This document shows, piece by piece, positions 26,401 through 36,247 of a stretch of 64,000 nt of DNA. The translations under genes and the position numbers were made by a program. Source of the stretch: Leptospira saintgironsiae (GTDB lineage Bacteria > Spirochaetota > Leptospiria > Leptospirales > Leptospiraceae); the NCBI RefSeq assembly GCF_002811765.1, contig NZ_NPDR01000009.1, forward strand, positions 1-64,000, read 5' to 3'. Positions within the stretch are counted from its first letter, which is position 1. Each line of letters opens with the position of its first letter. Under the pieces are notes generated by a model. It saw nothing but the letters and a program-made list of their open reading frames with translations, was not told the origin of the DNA and did no database searches.

Positions 26401-27295
26401 GATCCGAAAGTTCTTTTGCGAGTTCCTTAAAAGAGGAATAATTCGAATCTTCAGAGAGTAATAAAAAGGCCGCTTTTTTTAAATTTGCGGAAAGTAAAGA
26501 TGCCTCCGAGTTCGTTTTAGCCAATTCTTCCAGACTCGATTTAAAACTTAAAAGGTGTTTTTTGGCAGAAACCTGATCCTTTGTGGAAACCGCTTTTTTG
26601 AGTTCTTTCCAGGATTGTGTGGCCTTATTTCCTGAAACCAGATCCTTGGGAGTCCTGCCGAATTCTCCGCTCAGGTCCCAAACCTTCTTATAAGGATGGT
26701 TCTTCTCCAGAAATTTATAATATTCGGAAGAAGGTTTGATAGTATTCGGTTTTGCTTTTGAGACCAATTCCTTATCCAACCCACATTCTGCAAATATTCC
26801 CTTCGTTAAGGATTCTTTGGAAATGGACTGCATTTCTATGAGTTTGGAAACTGATTCGGAAGCTTCTGCAATATTCCCTTTTTTGCATGCTGAAATTGCA
26901 GTTTTATACAAAACTTCTTCCTGGTCTGCAAGTGCTGATTTTTCCGATTCCAATTTTAAAGAAGAAGAGAATGCAAGTTCTTGGTAAAGAGGATCATTTG
27001 GATCAGAATTTTTTGCTCTGACCGCATATTCCCAAGCAGATTGATTTTCTCCCAAAGAATCATATAAAATGGACAAATTATAACAAGCGAGTCCCCTATC
27101 TTTTCTCAAGGATCGACAGGAAGATTTTAATAAATCTAAAGAAGATTTTCTTTCTTCTTCTGTTCCGTAAAAATCTAGAATTGCCTGCTCTTGTATGAGT
27201 TCCGACCCGAACCTTCCTCCTCCAGGGACGGAAACAGAAGTGCAGTAAAAAGTTCCCACGAAGCAGAAAAAACCAAGAATACAGAACTTTTCCAA
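26381..27295 (-). CDS. TPR-like lipoprotein/exported protein
   Basis: 304 residues from a TTG at 27295, which puts a signal peptide (EKFCILGFFCFVGTFYC) at the N-terminus. The open frame reaches 27529, but that extension would run antisense into the protease gene and encodes no recognisable domain, so I reject it. Residues 60-130 look like helical repeat units (GLACYNLSILYDSLGENQSAWEYAVRA), and Ser/Lys/Glu-rich helices follow to the end. The final residues DLETQRK are encoded by repeat DNA, suggesting that the 3' end was rewritten when the repeat arrived. It diverges from the protease gene with about 100 bp between starts. Function unknown; start uncertain. Confidence 0.55.
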   Translation of the reverse strand: MEKFCILGFFCFVGTFYCTSVSVPGGGRFGSELIQEQAILDFYGTEEERKSSLDLLKSSCRSLRKDRGLACYNLSILYDSLGENQSAWEYAVRAKNSDPNDPLYQELAFSSSLKLESEKSALADQEEVLYKTAISACKKGNIAEASESVSKLIEMQSISKESLTKGIFAECGLDKELVSKAKPNTIKPSSEYYKFLEKNHPYKKVWDLSGEFGRTPKDLVSGNKATQSWKELKKAVSTKDQVSAKKHLLSFKSSLEELAKTNSEASLLSANLKKAAFLLLSEDSNYSSFKELAKELSDLETQRK

Positions 27296-27392
27296 AGCTT
27301 TATAGAGTAAGAGATTTCGGGGGAATAGATTGACAATGCTTGTTCCAGGTGGAAAATGATCGAAAATCAACCTTACAAAAAGAGGACCCGAT

Positions 27393-29213
27393 TTGAAAAG
27401 CTTGAGATCCCTCTCCTTATCCTTTCTTTCAGTTATCTTATGTACGAGCATCTTCTTCTGCCAACCTTCTTCCGGAAATTCCAAGACCACGGCAGATTTC
27501 ACTCTCAAAGATTTTGACAGCGTAGTCAAGACCGTTGAGGGAAACTATATAGATAAAAATATAGATAAAAACCGCGCTTATAAGGACGCAGCAGTTTTTG
27601 CACTTCTATCTTTGCCTCATGGCCTCTATCTGTATCCGGAAAGTTATTTTACCGATCGAGAAAAATACGAAGAGTCGGATGATATTTTCCCGGGCAAATC
27701 TTTCAAACTTTCTCCGGAGGACAAATTTGTTCTATTCGATCCGGATTATAAAGAAGTAGAAAAGATCCGAGACAGAAAACTAAAAGAAGAGTCCAACAAA
27801 CCTAAACTTTCAAATGACGAGGTTCTCAAGTTAGTCGAAAGGGAGAAGGTCCGTAAAAAAGTGCTCACCGCCAAATGGGAGCAGACCAACTTCTCCAAAA
27901 AAGACTTTGATAGAGTTCTTGCTTACCTCGAAAAAAATCTGCAAAACTATACTACCCCTCCGCTCAAAGATCCGTTTGGAGAAGAGGATACTAAAGATAA
28001 AGAACCATTCAGCATCAAGGATGTATATCTAGCTGCTGCGAACGGCTATCTTTCTTCCTTAGATCCGCATAGCCAAGTATTCCTTAAAGCTGCCTGGGAA
28101 GAATCCATGGCAAAAATCGAAGATGGAAGTTTCGAAGGAATTGGAGCAATCTTAAGTGGTGGTGGTAACAAAGAAGTTATCGTAGAAAACCCATTAGAAG
28201 GAAGACCTGCGGTTACTGCTGGTGTTCGCGCTGGAGATGTAATCCTTGCAGTAGATGGAAAATCCACAAAAGGAATGTTACTCGACAAAGTAGTTGAGAG
28301 GATCAAAGGAAAAAAAGGATCCAAAGTAACACTGACCATCCGCAGAAAAGGAGTGGCAGGAACATTAGCGATCGAAGTGATCCGAGACACAATCGAGATC
28401 AGGAATATCACAAGCAAGTTGATAGACAATCATCCTTATATTGGATATATCAAACTGACTGGTTTCGTAAAATCAGATCCTTCTGTTGATAAAGAATTCG
28501 TTCAACATTTTAAAGAATTAGAAAAACAATCTACTAGTAAAGGAACCAAACTTAAAGCATTGGTTCTAGATCTAAGAAATAACCCAGGCGGTTATTTGGA
28601 TCTGGCAATTGATCTTGCAGATATGTTTGTAACTAACGGACTAATCGTTTCCGTAAAAAGTCCGAACAGAAGCCCGGAAGATTCTAATGCTGGCAAAAAA
28701 GATCTAACTGATCTGCCAGTTGCAGTTCTAATCAATGCAAAGTCTGCTTCTGCTTCTGAAATTGTAGCTTCTGCACTTAAACATCATGGTCGTGGTTTGA
28801 TTTTGGGAGAGAGATCTTTCGGAAAAGCAACCGTTCAAAAACTGCAAGAGTTAAGAGGAAACGGAGCTTATTATATCAAACTTACTCAATCTAGATATTA
28901 TGCACCTTCTGGAAATACGATCCAAGTAGTCGGAGTTAAACCTGATGTGGATGTTTCTTCTGAAGAAGACGGCAGTTTCCCATTCCATTATCGCGAAGAA
29001 AATATGTGGAATCACCTTCCTGAATTACCTTCTTCTGCTGAGGAAAAAAGCCATTTTGATGTGAAAAAATTGGAAGGCTGGGTGAAATCAAACGGACAAG
29101 CGGAGAAGTTCATACAAGAACATAAGAACGATCCGATCAAGCCTGATTTCCAATTGATCCGTTCCATAGATTACGTAGAAGCCCTTTTAAATACCGGCGC
29201 AAAACGTAAGTAA
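27393..29213 (+). CDS. S41-family C-terminal processing protease (CtpA-like), lipoprotein-type signal
   Basis: 606 residues from a TTG with AGAGGA at good distance. A lipobox-like SIFFC (Cys about 23) follows the signal helix. After a long N-terminal region (about 30-200) with an alternating charged coiled part comes a PDZ domain at about 245-330 ([22 protein letters not shown]). The protease core follows, with N-P-G-G-Y-L-D-L near 395 and the Ser-Lys dyad region [10 protein letters not shown] ... R-S-F-G-K-A-T-V-Q near 455-485. These tail-specific proteases trim periplasmic or outer-membrane lipoproteins. It is longer than typical CtpA (about 400-450) because of the N-terminal addition. Confidence 0.88.
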   Translation: MKSLRSLSLSFLSVILCTSIFFCQPSSGNSKTTADFTLKDFDSVVKTVEGNYIDKNIDKNRAYKDAAVFALLSLPHGLYLYPESYFTDREKYEESDDIFPGKSFKLSPEDKFVLFDPDYKEVEKIRDRKLKEESNKPKLSNDEVLKLVEREKVRKKVLTAKWEQTNFSKKDFDRVLAYLEKNLQNYTTPPLKDPFGEEDTKDKEPFSIKDVYLAAANGYLSSLDPHSQVFLKAAWEESMAKIEDGSFEGIGAILSGGGNKEVIVENPLEGRPAVTAGVRAGDVILAVDGKSTKGMLLDKVVERIKGKKGSKVTLTIRRKGVAGTLAIEVIRDTIEIRNITSKLIDNHPYIGYIKLTGFVKSDPSVDKEFVQHFKELEKQSTSKGTKLKALVLDLRNNPGGYLDLAIDLADMFVTNGLIVSVKSPNRSPEDSNAGKKDLTDLPVAVLINAKSASASEIVASALKHHGRGLILGERSFGKATVQKLQELRGNGAYYIKLTQSRYYAPSGNTIQVVGVKPDVDVSSEEDGSFPFHYREENMWNHLPELPSSAEEKSHFDVKKLEGWVKSNGQAEKFIQEHKNDPIKPDFQLIRSIDYVEALLNTGAKRK

Positions 29214-29252
29214 TCTAATCTCGGCGGTGTGATAGCCGCCGACTCTGTAGAA

Positions 29253-30869
29253 ATGCCAAGAATTAAAACCGATTTTTTAGTTATTGGGAGCGGTATTACC
29301 GGTCTTTTCCAAGCATTAAAACTTTCTAATGTAGGCGAGACTGTGATCGTGACCAAGAAGTCCGATTACGAGTCTAATACCAATTACGCCCAGGGTGGGA
29401 TCGCCTCCGTTTTTGCGCAGGGAGACAAATTCGAGGATCATGTAAAAGATACTCTGGAATCCGGAGCTGGGCTCTGTGATCCGGAAGCAGTCCGAGTTTT
29501 GGTAGAAGAAGGCCCTCCTCTAGTCAAAGAACTTTTAGAATATGGTGTCCCATTCAACCTGAACCAAGAGGGCGAATTTGATCTTCATAGAGAAGGTGGA
29601 CATGGAACAAATCGAATCGTCCATGCTCATGACAGAACAGGCCACGAGATCGAAAAAACTCTCCTTCAGATCGTAAAACAAAACCCAAATATTAGAATAT
29701 TAGAATACCATACTGTGGTAGATCTGATCACTCCTCACCATCTCAAAAAGAAGGGACTGATCTGTTTCGGTGCATATGTTCTCTCCAATCAAACCGGCGA
29801 AGTAATTCCGATCCTTGCCAAAAAAACAATTATAGCAAGTGGTGGATCCGGACAGGTTTATTCTCATACTACAAATCCTAAGATTGCAACCGGTGATGGA
29901 GTTGCTTGTGCATATCGTGCAGGTGCTGAGATCAGAAATATGGAATTTTATCAATTCCACCCTACTTCTCTCTATCACGAAAAAGGAGATTCGTTTTTAA
30001 TCTCTGAAGCAGTTAGAGGAAAAGGTGCGGTATTGCTTGGAATGGACGGAGAACCGTTCATGAAAAAATATCACCCGATGGCTGATCTTGCGACAAGAGA
30101 TATAGTAGCAAGAGCCATAGACGCAGAAATGAAGAAGTCGGGAGATCCTCACGTTTGGTTGGATATCTCGCATAAACCAGCGGCCGAGATCAAAGAATCC
30201 TTCCCTTCTATTTATGCAAAATGTCTTGAGTTAGGAATCGATATCACTACTGATCCAATTCCAGTTGTTCCCGCAGCCCATTTCATGTGTGGGGGGATTG
30301 CAACAGACCTATGGGGAAAAACCAGAATAGAAAATTTATTCGCAGCAGGAGAAGCTTCCTGCACTGGAGTACATGGTGGAAACCGTCTGGCATCTAATAG
30401 TTTATTAGAATGTCTTGTATTCTCCAATCGTATCGCAGAAGAGATCCGCAAAAATCCGCCAAACTTCTTACCTGAGCATGAACAAATTCCTTCTTGGGAT
30501 AAAGAAGGTCTAGTCAATACGGAAGAATGGGTATTGATCTCCCATGATCTTTCAGAGATCAAAAATACAATGTCCAATTATGTGGGAATTGTTCGCTCTA
30601 ATCTACGTTTAGAAAGAGCAAAAAGAAGAATGGATCTGATCTATGCAGAAGTTAGAGACTATTATAACAGGACAATAGTTACAAATCCTCTATTAGAACT
30701 TCGTAATTTAGTATTGGTGGCCGAGTTGATTATCCGTTCTGCACTTGCCCGACACGAAAGTAGAGGACTTCATTATTCTACTGATTATCCGGAAAACAGA
30801 TCCCCATCCAGACATGATACAATTCTGATCAATGACCTGGTCCATGGGGACCTGCAAGCGCCTCTTTAA
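29253..30869 (+). CDS. nadB: L-aspartate oxidase NadB
   Basis: First step of de novo NAD synthesis: FAD-dependent oxidation of L-aspartate to iminoaspartate. 538 residues from ATG 29253; a GTG at 29229 would add eight. The FAD-binding start reads [12 protein letters not shown], followed by the succinate-dehydrogenase-like signature [33 protein letters not shown] and [13 protein letters not shown]. The E-A-V-R-G block and absence of a typical Sdh C-terminus favour NadB. No nadA or nadC lies nearby. Its TAA abuts the stop of the convergent DUF1566 gene with no gap. Confidence 0.92.
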   Translation: MPRIKTDFLVIGSGITGLFQALKLSNVGETVIVTKKSDYESNTNYAQGGIASVFAQGDKFEDHVKDTLESGAGLCDPEAVRVLVEEGPPLVKELLEYGVPFNLNQEGEFDLHREGGHGTNRIVHAHDRTGHEIEKTLLQIVKQNPNIRILEYHTVVDLITPHHLKKKGLICFGAYVLSNQTGEVIPILAKKTIIASGGSGQVYSHTTNPKIATGDGVACAYRAGAEIRNMEFYQFHPTSLYHEKGDSFLISEAVRGKGAVLLGMDGEPFMKKYHPMADLATRDIVARAIDAEMKKSGDPHVWLDISHKPAAEIKESFPSIYAKCLELGIDITTDPIPVVPAAHFMCGGIATDLWGKTRIENLFAAGEASCTGVHGGNRLASNSLLECLVFSNRIAEEIRKNPPNFLPEHEQIPSWDKEGLVNTEEWVLISHDLSEIKNTMSNYVGIVRSNLRLERAKRRMDLIYAEVRDYYNRTIVTNPLLELRNLVLVAELIIRSALARHESRGLHYSTDYPENRSPSRHDTILINDLVHGDLQAPL

Positions 30870-31556
30870 TTATCTTACGCAGCGAATAAAGTAACGGGAA
30901 GTCTTACTAAAGGATTCATCTTCCCCAAATCTATCTCTGGTGAAAGATACTGCTCTAGAAGTTTTACCCCCCACATCTTGCTCATTAGCTGTGGAACTCC
31001 AATAGAAAGACTCTATCGTATCCGGGAATTTCAAAAGCATGAAGTTACGACTATTAGAGCTTAAATATTTTAACTCTAAGAAACTAGCTACTCTCCAATT
31101 CGTATGACCACCTGTGTTATCATTTGCACATGAGTCTAAGGCTTCTGAATTTCCGGGAATCCCAATCGGAGATACATTTGTAAGAGTTTGAGGAATTCCT
31201 AATGTGTTACAAGAATTCAGATCAACACTACAATATTGTAATTCTTTTGCTCCGAAAGAACTTGGATTTGATAAAGTTCCGTTCGCTCCTCTACAACTGA
31301 AATTAGTGGCATCCCCACTGAATACTTGACCTTGGCTACAAGTCTTCCACATCAAACCACTAGTGGAATCTGATGTTGTTCCATCTCCATTGTTTGTGAA
31401 ACTTTGGAAGAAGATCGCTCCTGCTATTAAGTCACTATCATCTTCTTCTCGGAAGCCGTAAGGACTACGATCTAATTTCTCTTCGCAACCCATCGCGAGC
31501 ATGCTAAACGCGAATAAGGTGAATAATGATCTTATTATATAATATACTTTTCTCAT
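30870..31556 (-). CDS. DUF1566 lipoprotein, copy A of the tandem module
   Basis: 228 residues: lipoprotein signal (FAFSMLAMGC, Cys 24), then a beta-rich domain. It has the DUF1566/fibrobacter-type pattern: N-G-D-G-T-T-S-D-S-T-S-G-L-M-W-K-T-C near residue 56, N-W-R-V-A-S-F-L-E-L-K-Y-L near 153, and F-Y-W-S-S-T-A-N near 183, ending R-Y-F-I-R-C-V-R. DUF1566 domains are linked to surface-exposed lipoproteins with unknown ligands. It differs from copy B (33322-34008) at three residues only: L/F, N/D and G/A. It lies 10 nt after the Omp85-like barrel gene, so the two form an operon. Confidence 0.8.
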   Translation of the reverse strand: MRKVYYIIRSLFTLFAFSMLAMGCEEKLDRSPYGFREEDDSDLIAGAIFFQSFTNNGDGTTSDSTSGLMWKTCSQGQVFSGDATNFSCRGANGTLSNPSSFGAKELQYCSVDLNSCNTLGIPQTLTNVSPIGIPGNSEALDSCANDNTGGHTNWRVASFLELKYLSSNSRNFMLLKFPDTIESFYWSSTANEQDVGGKTSRAVSFTRDRFGEDESFSKTSRYFIRCVR

Positions 31557-31566
31557 TTCTTTTTCC

Positions 31567-33081
31567 TTAGAACGCGTGGCTGAAGTTTACGAATAATTGT
31601 TCGTCTTCTCTAGACTTTGCCCAATCGATCATGATGATCGTAGCTTGGTTCCATGCGATCCGAAGTCCGAGACCATGTGAATATTTATAATCCTTGGTTC
31701 CGACCTTATGTTCGTCGTCCCAAACTCGGCCGAAGTCCATAAATGGAACTAAGTTAAATGCGAAGTATTCGTCACCTACACGTAGGGAACCGAATTTCCA
31801 ACGAACTTCGATATTACCCCAACCCATCATTCTTCCTACGAAACGGTCTTGTTTATAACCACGGATCGTACGAATTCCTCCGAGTCCTCCGATCAAACCT
31901 TCCGTTCCCCACATGTTACGGTATTCGAAGAATGGAACATCTCCTTCTGACAAGCCTGCTCCAAAACGGGAAGCGATAACGAGTTTGTCGAAAACTTTAG
32001 GAAACGGACTCCAGAAGAATTTTCCTTGAGCAAAGTATTTTTGGAAATTGAAATCGGAACCGAATGCCTTGCTGTTTTTCTCGAAAGTTCCTTCTAAGAA
32101 AACACCACTATTCGGATCTGGCTCGAAGTCTCGCGTATCATATACTAATGCGAGACGAACTGCGTTTACGTAACCACCGTGATAACCTAAAATTTTGCCT
32201 GCTTCTGCATCTTCAGTCAGACGTGTTTTAGCGTTAGGTACATTCGCTCCATAATCCATACCAAGAACTGGATCGTAACCCGGTGCCTTTCTTCCGTCAA
32301 AGGTTCTGATAATATTTTCAGACGCTTTAATCCCGGCGACCAAACGAACTGTTCCACCAAAGAAAGATCTTTCAGTACTCAGGTTGACCATAGGAGTTTC
32401 TATGATATATCCGTTATACATTTTGTTAGTAACAACGAAACCTGGCTGGCTTGGAACTCCGTAATAAGTATTTCCGCCGAAGGAAACTGGGTCCTGAGGA
32501 CCTCCAGGTCTATAATAACTGAAATTTTTACTTTGATCAGCGAAAGTAGCGTTATTAACATAATCACCACCAGGCTGGTTACGATCGAAATAACTAAGAG
32601 TCTTAAGAGATCCTTCGCCTATTCCAAAGTAAAGAGTGGTAGGCGTAATTGTTAGAAACGCATCTGCACGAAGACGCCATTGCGTATTCGCAATAAACGG
32701 CATATCTAAACTGAGCTGATGGTATTGAGCGTTCTTACTAGTATTAAAATACTGAGCGAAAAATCTTACTCTATAAGGAGTATAATCGAATAACGGATCT
32801 GATTTTAGACCGTTATTATATGCATACGCACGAACACCAAACCCAACGCCTTCAAGTGGATCTGAATTGATTAATGGAAGTCCGGTAGGATACCAGCCTT
32901 CTCTTTTTACGGCTAAGTCTTTTGAACAAAGCTGTTTAGAAGAATCCATATGAAACGGCATATTTTTGCGCGCAGGAGGCTTCTCGCATCCCGGTTCAGG
33001 GATAAAATCTTGGGCTTCTATGTTGAAACTTGCTACAAAACAAATCGTTAGCACCAACGATTTAATTTCTTTAATCCTCAT
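31567..33081 (-). CDS. Omp85/BamA-type outer-membrane barrel without POTRA domains, copy A
   Basis: 504 residues. After a signal peptide (about 23 residues) and a Cys-bearing plug-like start ([16 protein letters not shown]) comes a 16-strand-type barrel. It carries the Omp85 hallmark I-R-G-Y-K-Q-D-R-F near residue 402 (the V/I-R-G-F/Y loop-6 motif) and ends with aromatic Phe (NFSHAF), the assembly signal. Too little sequence precedes the barrel for any POTRA domain, unlike BamA or TamA, so it is a short Omp85/D15 protein. Such proteins may pass or anchor a partner; the lipoprotein encoded 10 nt downstream is the obvious candidate by context. Confidence 0.78.
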   Translation of the reverse strand: MRIKEIKSLVLTICFVASFNIEAQDFIPEPGCEKPPARKNMPFHMDSSKQLCSKDLAVKREGWYPTGLPLINSDPLEGVGFGVRAYAYNNGLKSDPLFDYTPYRVRFFAQYFNTSKNAQYHQLSLDMPFIANTQWRLRADAFLTITPTTLYFGIGEGSLKTLSYFDRNQPGGDYVNNATFADQSKNFSYYRPGGPQDPVSFGGNTYYGVPSQPGFVVTNKMYNGYIIETPMVNLSTERSFFGGTVRLVAGIKASENIIRTFDGRKAPGYDPVLGMDYGANVPNAKTRLTEDAEAGKILGYHGGYVNAVRLALVYDTRDFEPDPNSGVFLEGTFEKNSKAFGSDFNFQKYFAQGKFFWSPFPKVFDKLVIASRFGAGLSEGDVPFFEYRNMWGTEGLIGGLGGIRTIRGYKQDRFVGRMMGWGNIEVRWKFGSLRVGDEYFAFNLVPFMDFGRVWDDEHKVGTKDYKYSHGLGLRIAWNQATIIMIDWAKSREDEQLFVNFSHAF

Positions 33082-33281
33082 GTATACTCCGGATTTAAGA
33101 TTTTAAGTTCGTTAGTTATTGAAGTTATAAGAGCTTATGTCAATTGAAAATTTCGAATTAAGGTTTTGATGACCCCATTCATCACGCAAAAGTTCCCTTT
33201 CATCACAGGGGATATAAAAAAATTAGCGGCCATACATTAGAAAAACACGATTTCGCCCCAGATATAAGAGATATATAAGTG

Positions 33282-33305
33282 GCCCTTGCTCAGTCAAACA
33301 AGGGC
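33282..33305 (-). terminator. Hairpin downstream of lipoprotein copy B
   Basis: GCCCTTG and CAAGGGC form a 7-bp stem with a 10-nt loop, 17 nt past the stop of copy B. The minus-strand continuation (CACUUAUAUAUC) is AU-rich but without a clean U-run, so termination would be partial. It sits between the two duplicated modules and may set a separate transcript for copy A. Confidence 0.45.
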
Positions 33306-33321
33306 ATTATAAATTTGTAAA

Positions 33322-34008
33322 CTATCTTACGCAGCGAATAAAGTAACGGGAAGTCTTACTAAAGGATTCATCTTCCCCAAATCTATCTCTGGTGAAAGAT
33401 ACTGCTCTAGAAGTTTTACCAGCCACATCTTGCTCATTAGCTGTGGAACTCCAATAGAAAGACTCTATTGTATCTGGGAATTTCAATAGCATGAAGTTAC
33501 GACTATTAGAGCTTAAATATTTTAACTCTAAGAAACTAGCCACTCTCCAATCCGTATGACCACCTGTGTTATCATTTGCACATGAGTCAAAGGCTTCTGA
33601 ATTTCCGGGAATCCCAATCGGAGATACATTTGTAAGAGTTTGAGGAATTCCTAATGTGTTACAAGAATTCAGATCAACACTACAATATTGTAATTCTTTT
33701 GCTCCGAAAGAACTTGGATTTGATAAAGTTCCGTTTGCTCCTCTACAACTGAAATTAGTTGCATCTCCACTGAATACTTGACCTTGGCTACAAGTCTTCC
33801 ACATCAAACCGCTTGTCGAATCTGATGTTGTTCCATCTCCATTGTTTGTGAAACTTTGGAAGAAGATCGCTCCTGCTATTAAGTCGCTATCATCCTCTTC
33901 TCGGAAGCCGTAAGGACTACGATCTAATTTCTCTTCGCAACCCATCGCGAGCATACTAAACGCGAATAAGGTGAATAATGATCTTATTATATAATATACT
34001 TTTCTCAT
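33322..34008 (-). CDS. DUF1566 lipoprotein, copy B of the tandem module
   Basis: 228 residues, same length as copy A and identical except for three substitutions in the last third: SEAF instead of SEAL, HTDWRV instead of HTNWRV, and DVAGK instead of DVGGK. Signal peptide, Cys 24 lipobox and the Cys pattern (KTC, FSC, QYCSV, NSCN, DSCAN, IRCVR) are all kept. Most nucleotide differences are silent, so selection still acts on the protein. It follows barrel B by 10 nt. Both copies appear functional; keeping two near-identical lipoproteins beside two divergent barrels is unusual. Confidence 0.8.
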   Translation of the reverse strand: MRKVYYIIRSLFTLFAFSMLAMGCEEKLDRSPYGFREEDDSDLIAGAIFFQSFTNNGDGTTSDSTSGLMWKTCSQGQVFSGDATNFSCRGANGTLSNPSSFGAKELQYCSVDLNSCNTLGIPQTLTNVSPIGIPGNSEAFDSCANDNTGGHTDWRVASFLELKYLSSNSRNFMLLKFPDTIESFYWSSTANEQDVAGKTSRAVSFTRDRFGEDESFSKTSRYFIRCVR

Positions 34009-34018
34009 TTCTTTTTCC

Positions 34019-35542
34019 TTAGAACGCGTGGTTGAAGTTTACGAATAACTGTTTATCTTCTTTGGAAACAGCGTAGTCGAACATGATGATCGTTGTTTGG
34101 TTCCAAGCGATCCTAAGTCCGATACCTCGAGAATATTTATAATCCTTGGTTCCAACCTTATGTTCGTCGTCCCAAACTCGGCCGAAGTCCATAAATGGAA
34201 CTAAGTTAAATGCAAAGTGTTGTCCCGCCACAGAAAGAGATCCAAACTTCCAACGAAGTTCGATATTACCCCAACCCATTGCACGTCCCACGAAGCGGTC
34301 TTGTTTATAACCTCTTAATGTAGTACGTCCACCTAGTCCGGAGATCACACCTTCTGTTCCCCACATATTACGGTATTCGAAGAATGGTGCGTCACCTTCT
34401 GTAACAGAGAAACCACCTCGTCCTGCGAGAACCAATTTGTCGAAAACTCTTGGGAACGGACTCCAGAAGAATTTTCCTTGAGCAAAGTATTTGGAATAAT
34501 CGAAATTAGATCCGAAAGTTTTTGCAGATCTTTCGTAGGTTGCTTCTAAGAACACACCTTGGTTAGGATCCGGCTCCAAGTCTCTTGTATCATAAACAAC
34601 TCCTAAGCGAAGTGTGTTTACCATACCACCATGATAACCTAAGATCTTTCCGGAATTATAATCTTCGGTAATTTTAGTAGTACCGTTAATCGCCTTTCCA
34701 CCGGAATTGATCCCGAATCCATCTAAGTAAGGATCTGTTCCATTCGCAAGAGTTCCGTCAAATGCTCTTACAATATTCTGGGACATACGAAGTCCTGCAA
34801 CGAGTCGGACAGTTCCACCGACATAAGATCTTTCTCCACTTAGCATTGCTGTAGGAGAGATCAAATTATAGCGGTTATACTGAGTGTCTGTCACTCTAAA
34901 TCCGTTTTGCGCCGGAAATCCATTGTATACCGAACCGTTGATATCTACCGGATCTCCAGGTCCACCCGGTCTAGTATAGGCCAAGTTTCTTTGTTGGTCA
35001 GCAAAAGTTGAGTTGGTATGAACCGCGCCACCATCTTGATTCCTGTCAGTATAACTTAAGGTTTGGAGAGAAGATTCACCAATACCAAAGAATAAAGTAT
35101 TCGGATTGGCATCATAAACACCTTCTCCTCTCAAACGCCATTGTGTTCCAAACACATAAGGAGCATCGAAAGCGATATCCTGATACTGACGTTGTTTTGT
35201 GGTGTTGAAGTACTGAGCGTAAATCCTGAATTTATAAGGAGTATATTCGAAAAACGGATCTTCTTTCTTTCCATTATTATATGCGAATACACGAATACCG
35301 TAACCAATCCCTGTATTCGGATCTGAATTTAAAAGAGGAAGTCCAGTCGGAAACCAACCTTCTTTCTTCTTTTCTAGATCCTTTTTACAAAGTTGTCTTT
35401 TCGGACTAATAAAGAATGGTAGATCCGTTCTTTCAGGTGGTTTTTCACAACCATCTAAGAGCCCCGGATCAGCGGAGATACTTTGAGTCGAAACAAAGGC
35501 CAATATAGCAATTATGCCTATGCGAGTAAGGAAATGCTTCAT
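34019..35542 (-). CDS. Omp85/BamA-type outer-membrane barrel without POTRA domains, copy B
   Basis: 507 residues, the same architecture as copy A: signal peptide, [14 protein letters not shown] start with one Cys, and a barrel with L-R-G-Y-K-Q-D-R-F near residue 405 and a C-terminal Phe (NFNHAF). Blocks such as [27 protein letters not shown] and [20 protein letters not shown] are shared with copy A, while most surface-loop regions differ (for example residues 150-310). Divergent loops on a conserved frame are what one expects from surface exposure to antibodies, phage or different ligands. A promoter must lie in the 225-bp gap upstream, beyond which is the BCCP terminator. Confidence 0.78.
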   Translation of the reverse strand: MKHFLTRIGIIAILAFVSTQSISADPGLLDGCEKPPERTDLPFFISPKRQLCKKDLEKKKEGWFPTGLPLLNSDPNTGIGYGIRVFAYNNGKKEDPFFEYTPYKFRIYAQYFNTTKQRQYQDIAFDAPYVFGTQWRLRGEGVYDANPNTLFFGIGESSLQTLSYTDRNQDGGAVHTNSTFADQQRNLAYTRPGGPGDPVDINGSVYNGFPAQNGFRVTDTQYNRYNLISPTAMLSGERSYVGGTVRLVAGLRMSQNIVRAFDGTLANGTDPYLDGFGINSGGKAINGTTKITEDYNSGKILGYHGGMVNTLRLGVVYDTRDLEPDPNQGVFLEATYERSAKTFGSNFDYSKYFAQGKFFWSPFPRVFDKLVLAGRGGFSVTEGDAPFFEYRNMWGTEGVISGLGGRTTLRGYKQDRFVGRAMGWGNIELRWKFGSLSVAGQHFAFNLVPFMDFGRVWDDEHKVGTKDYKYSRGIGLRIAWNQTTIIMFDYAVSKEDKQLFVNFNHAF

Positions 35543-35711
35543 GCAGTAACCTGAAAATTTTTATGGAATTCGCAATGTATAATAGTGTCTGACCCGATGT
35601 CAAATTTATTCCTGGAACCTTTTCTTTTGATCTAGGGTCAGGGGCGTCGAATCGAACCGTATTCTAAAATTGTCATACCGTTTGTTCGAAATAAGAATTT
35701 AATTTTTAACA

Positions 35712-35749
35712 ATACTGAAATGTTTCATTCTTAGAAAACATTTCAGTAT
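35712..35749 (-). terminator. Perfect 14-bp inverted repeat after the BCCP gene
   Basis: ATACTGAAATGTTT and AAACATTTCAGTAT pair perfectly around a 10-nt loop, 18 nt after the BCCP stop. The downstream minus-strand sequence is AT-rich (TGTTAAAAATT) rather than a pure T-run. A terminator is the likeliest role; an operator is the alternative, as the arms are AT-rich and perfectly symmetric. Confidence 0.55.
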
Positions 35750-35767
35750 GTGCGTGAGGGAAATTTA

Positions 35768-36247
35768 TTATTCGCCTAATTTAATAAGCAACTGGTCTTG
35801 GGAAACTATATCACCTGGATGAGCGAGTACCTCTTGTACTTTTGCATCTACCCCGGCTTTTAATGCATGCTCCATCTTCATTGCTTCCACAACTGCAAGT
35901 GTCTGTCCTTTTTTAACTGAATCACCAGACTTCACTTCTACTTTGATGATCTTTCCAGGCATTGGACTTTTGATCTCTAAAGAAGCGGCTTGTGCATCTG
36001 AAACTTCTCTACCTTTAATCGCAAATTGGAATGTTTTTCCTTTAGTATGGATGAAAAGTTTTCCACTTTTAAGTAATGCAACACTTCCATCAGGCAAAGA
36101 ATAAGAGCCATCCTCTTCTTTAGTCCAAGAATAATGAGTAAGAAGGGACTCCCATTTTTTTTCAGGACCGAATAGTCTGGAGGAAAAATCTCCCAGATCT
36201 AATACATATTCTTTTTCTTTCCATTGGAGTCTGAACAAACGGTTCAA
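35768..36247 (-). CDS. Biotin carboxyl carrier protein (acyl-CoA carboxylase subunit)
   Basis: 159 residues from a TTG at 36247 that overlaps the carboxylase stop (TTGA), with GGGGAG seven nt upstream; this beats an ATG at 36373 lying inside the carboxylase gene. The N-terminal half (LFRLQWKEKEYVLDLGDFSS) is an unassigned linker domain like the BT domain region of acyl-CoA carboxylase alpha chains. The C-terminal 70 residues are a biotinyl domain: K-S-P-M-P-G-K-I, then E-A-M-K-M-E-H with the biotinylated Lys. It acts with the biotin carboxylase encoded upstream; the carboxyltransferase is not in the window. Together they resemble a split alpha chain of propionyl- or methylcrotonyl-CoA carboxylase. 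Confidence 0.85.
   Translation of the reverse strand: MNRLFRLQWKEKEYVLDLGDFSSRLFGPEKKWESLLTHYSWTKEEDGSYSLPDGSVALLKSGKLFIHTKGKTFQFAIKGREVSDAQAASLEIKSPMPGKIIKVEVKSGDSVKKGQTLAVVEAMKMEHALKAGVDAKVQEVLAHPGDIVSQDQLLIKLGE

Larger units (their letters stand above)
30870..35542. repeat. Tandem duplication of an Omp85-like barrel + DUF1566 lipoprotein module
   Basis: Two head-to-tail copies on the minus strand: 35542-33322 (barrel B, lipoprotein B) and 33081-30870 (barrel A, lipoprotein A), separated by 240 bp. The lipoprotein genes differ at about 20 of 687 bases (counted by eye). The 10-nt spacer and the last barrel codons are also nearly the same, while the rest of the barrels has diverged widely in sequence. 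Confidence 0.9.

Noticed and set aside
27296..27529. Upstream extension of the TPR-like gene (minus strand) into the protease gene
   Set aside because: The extension runs antisense into the CtpA-type protease coding region and has no signal peptide at its start; a TTG at 27295 gives a proper signal sequence.
33082..33321. Possible extra gene between the duplicated modules
   Set aside because: The 240 bp have no open frame with a ribosome site; only a hairpin and AT-rich promoter-like sequence are seen.
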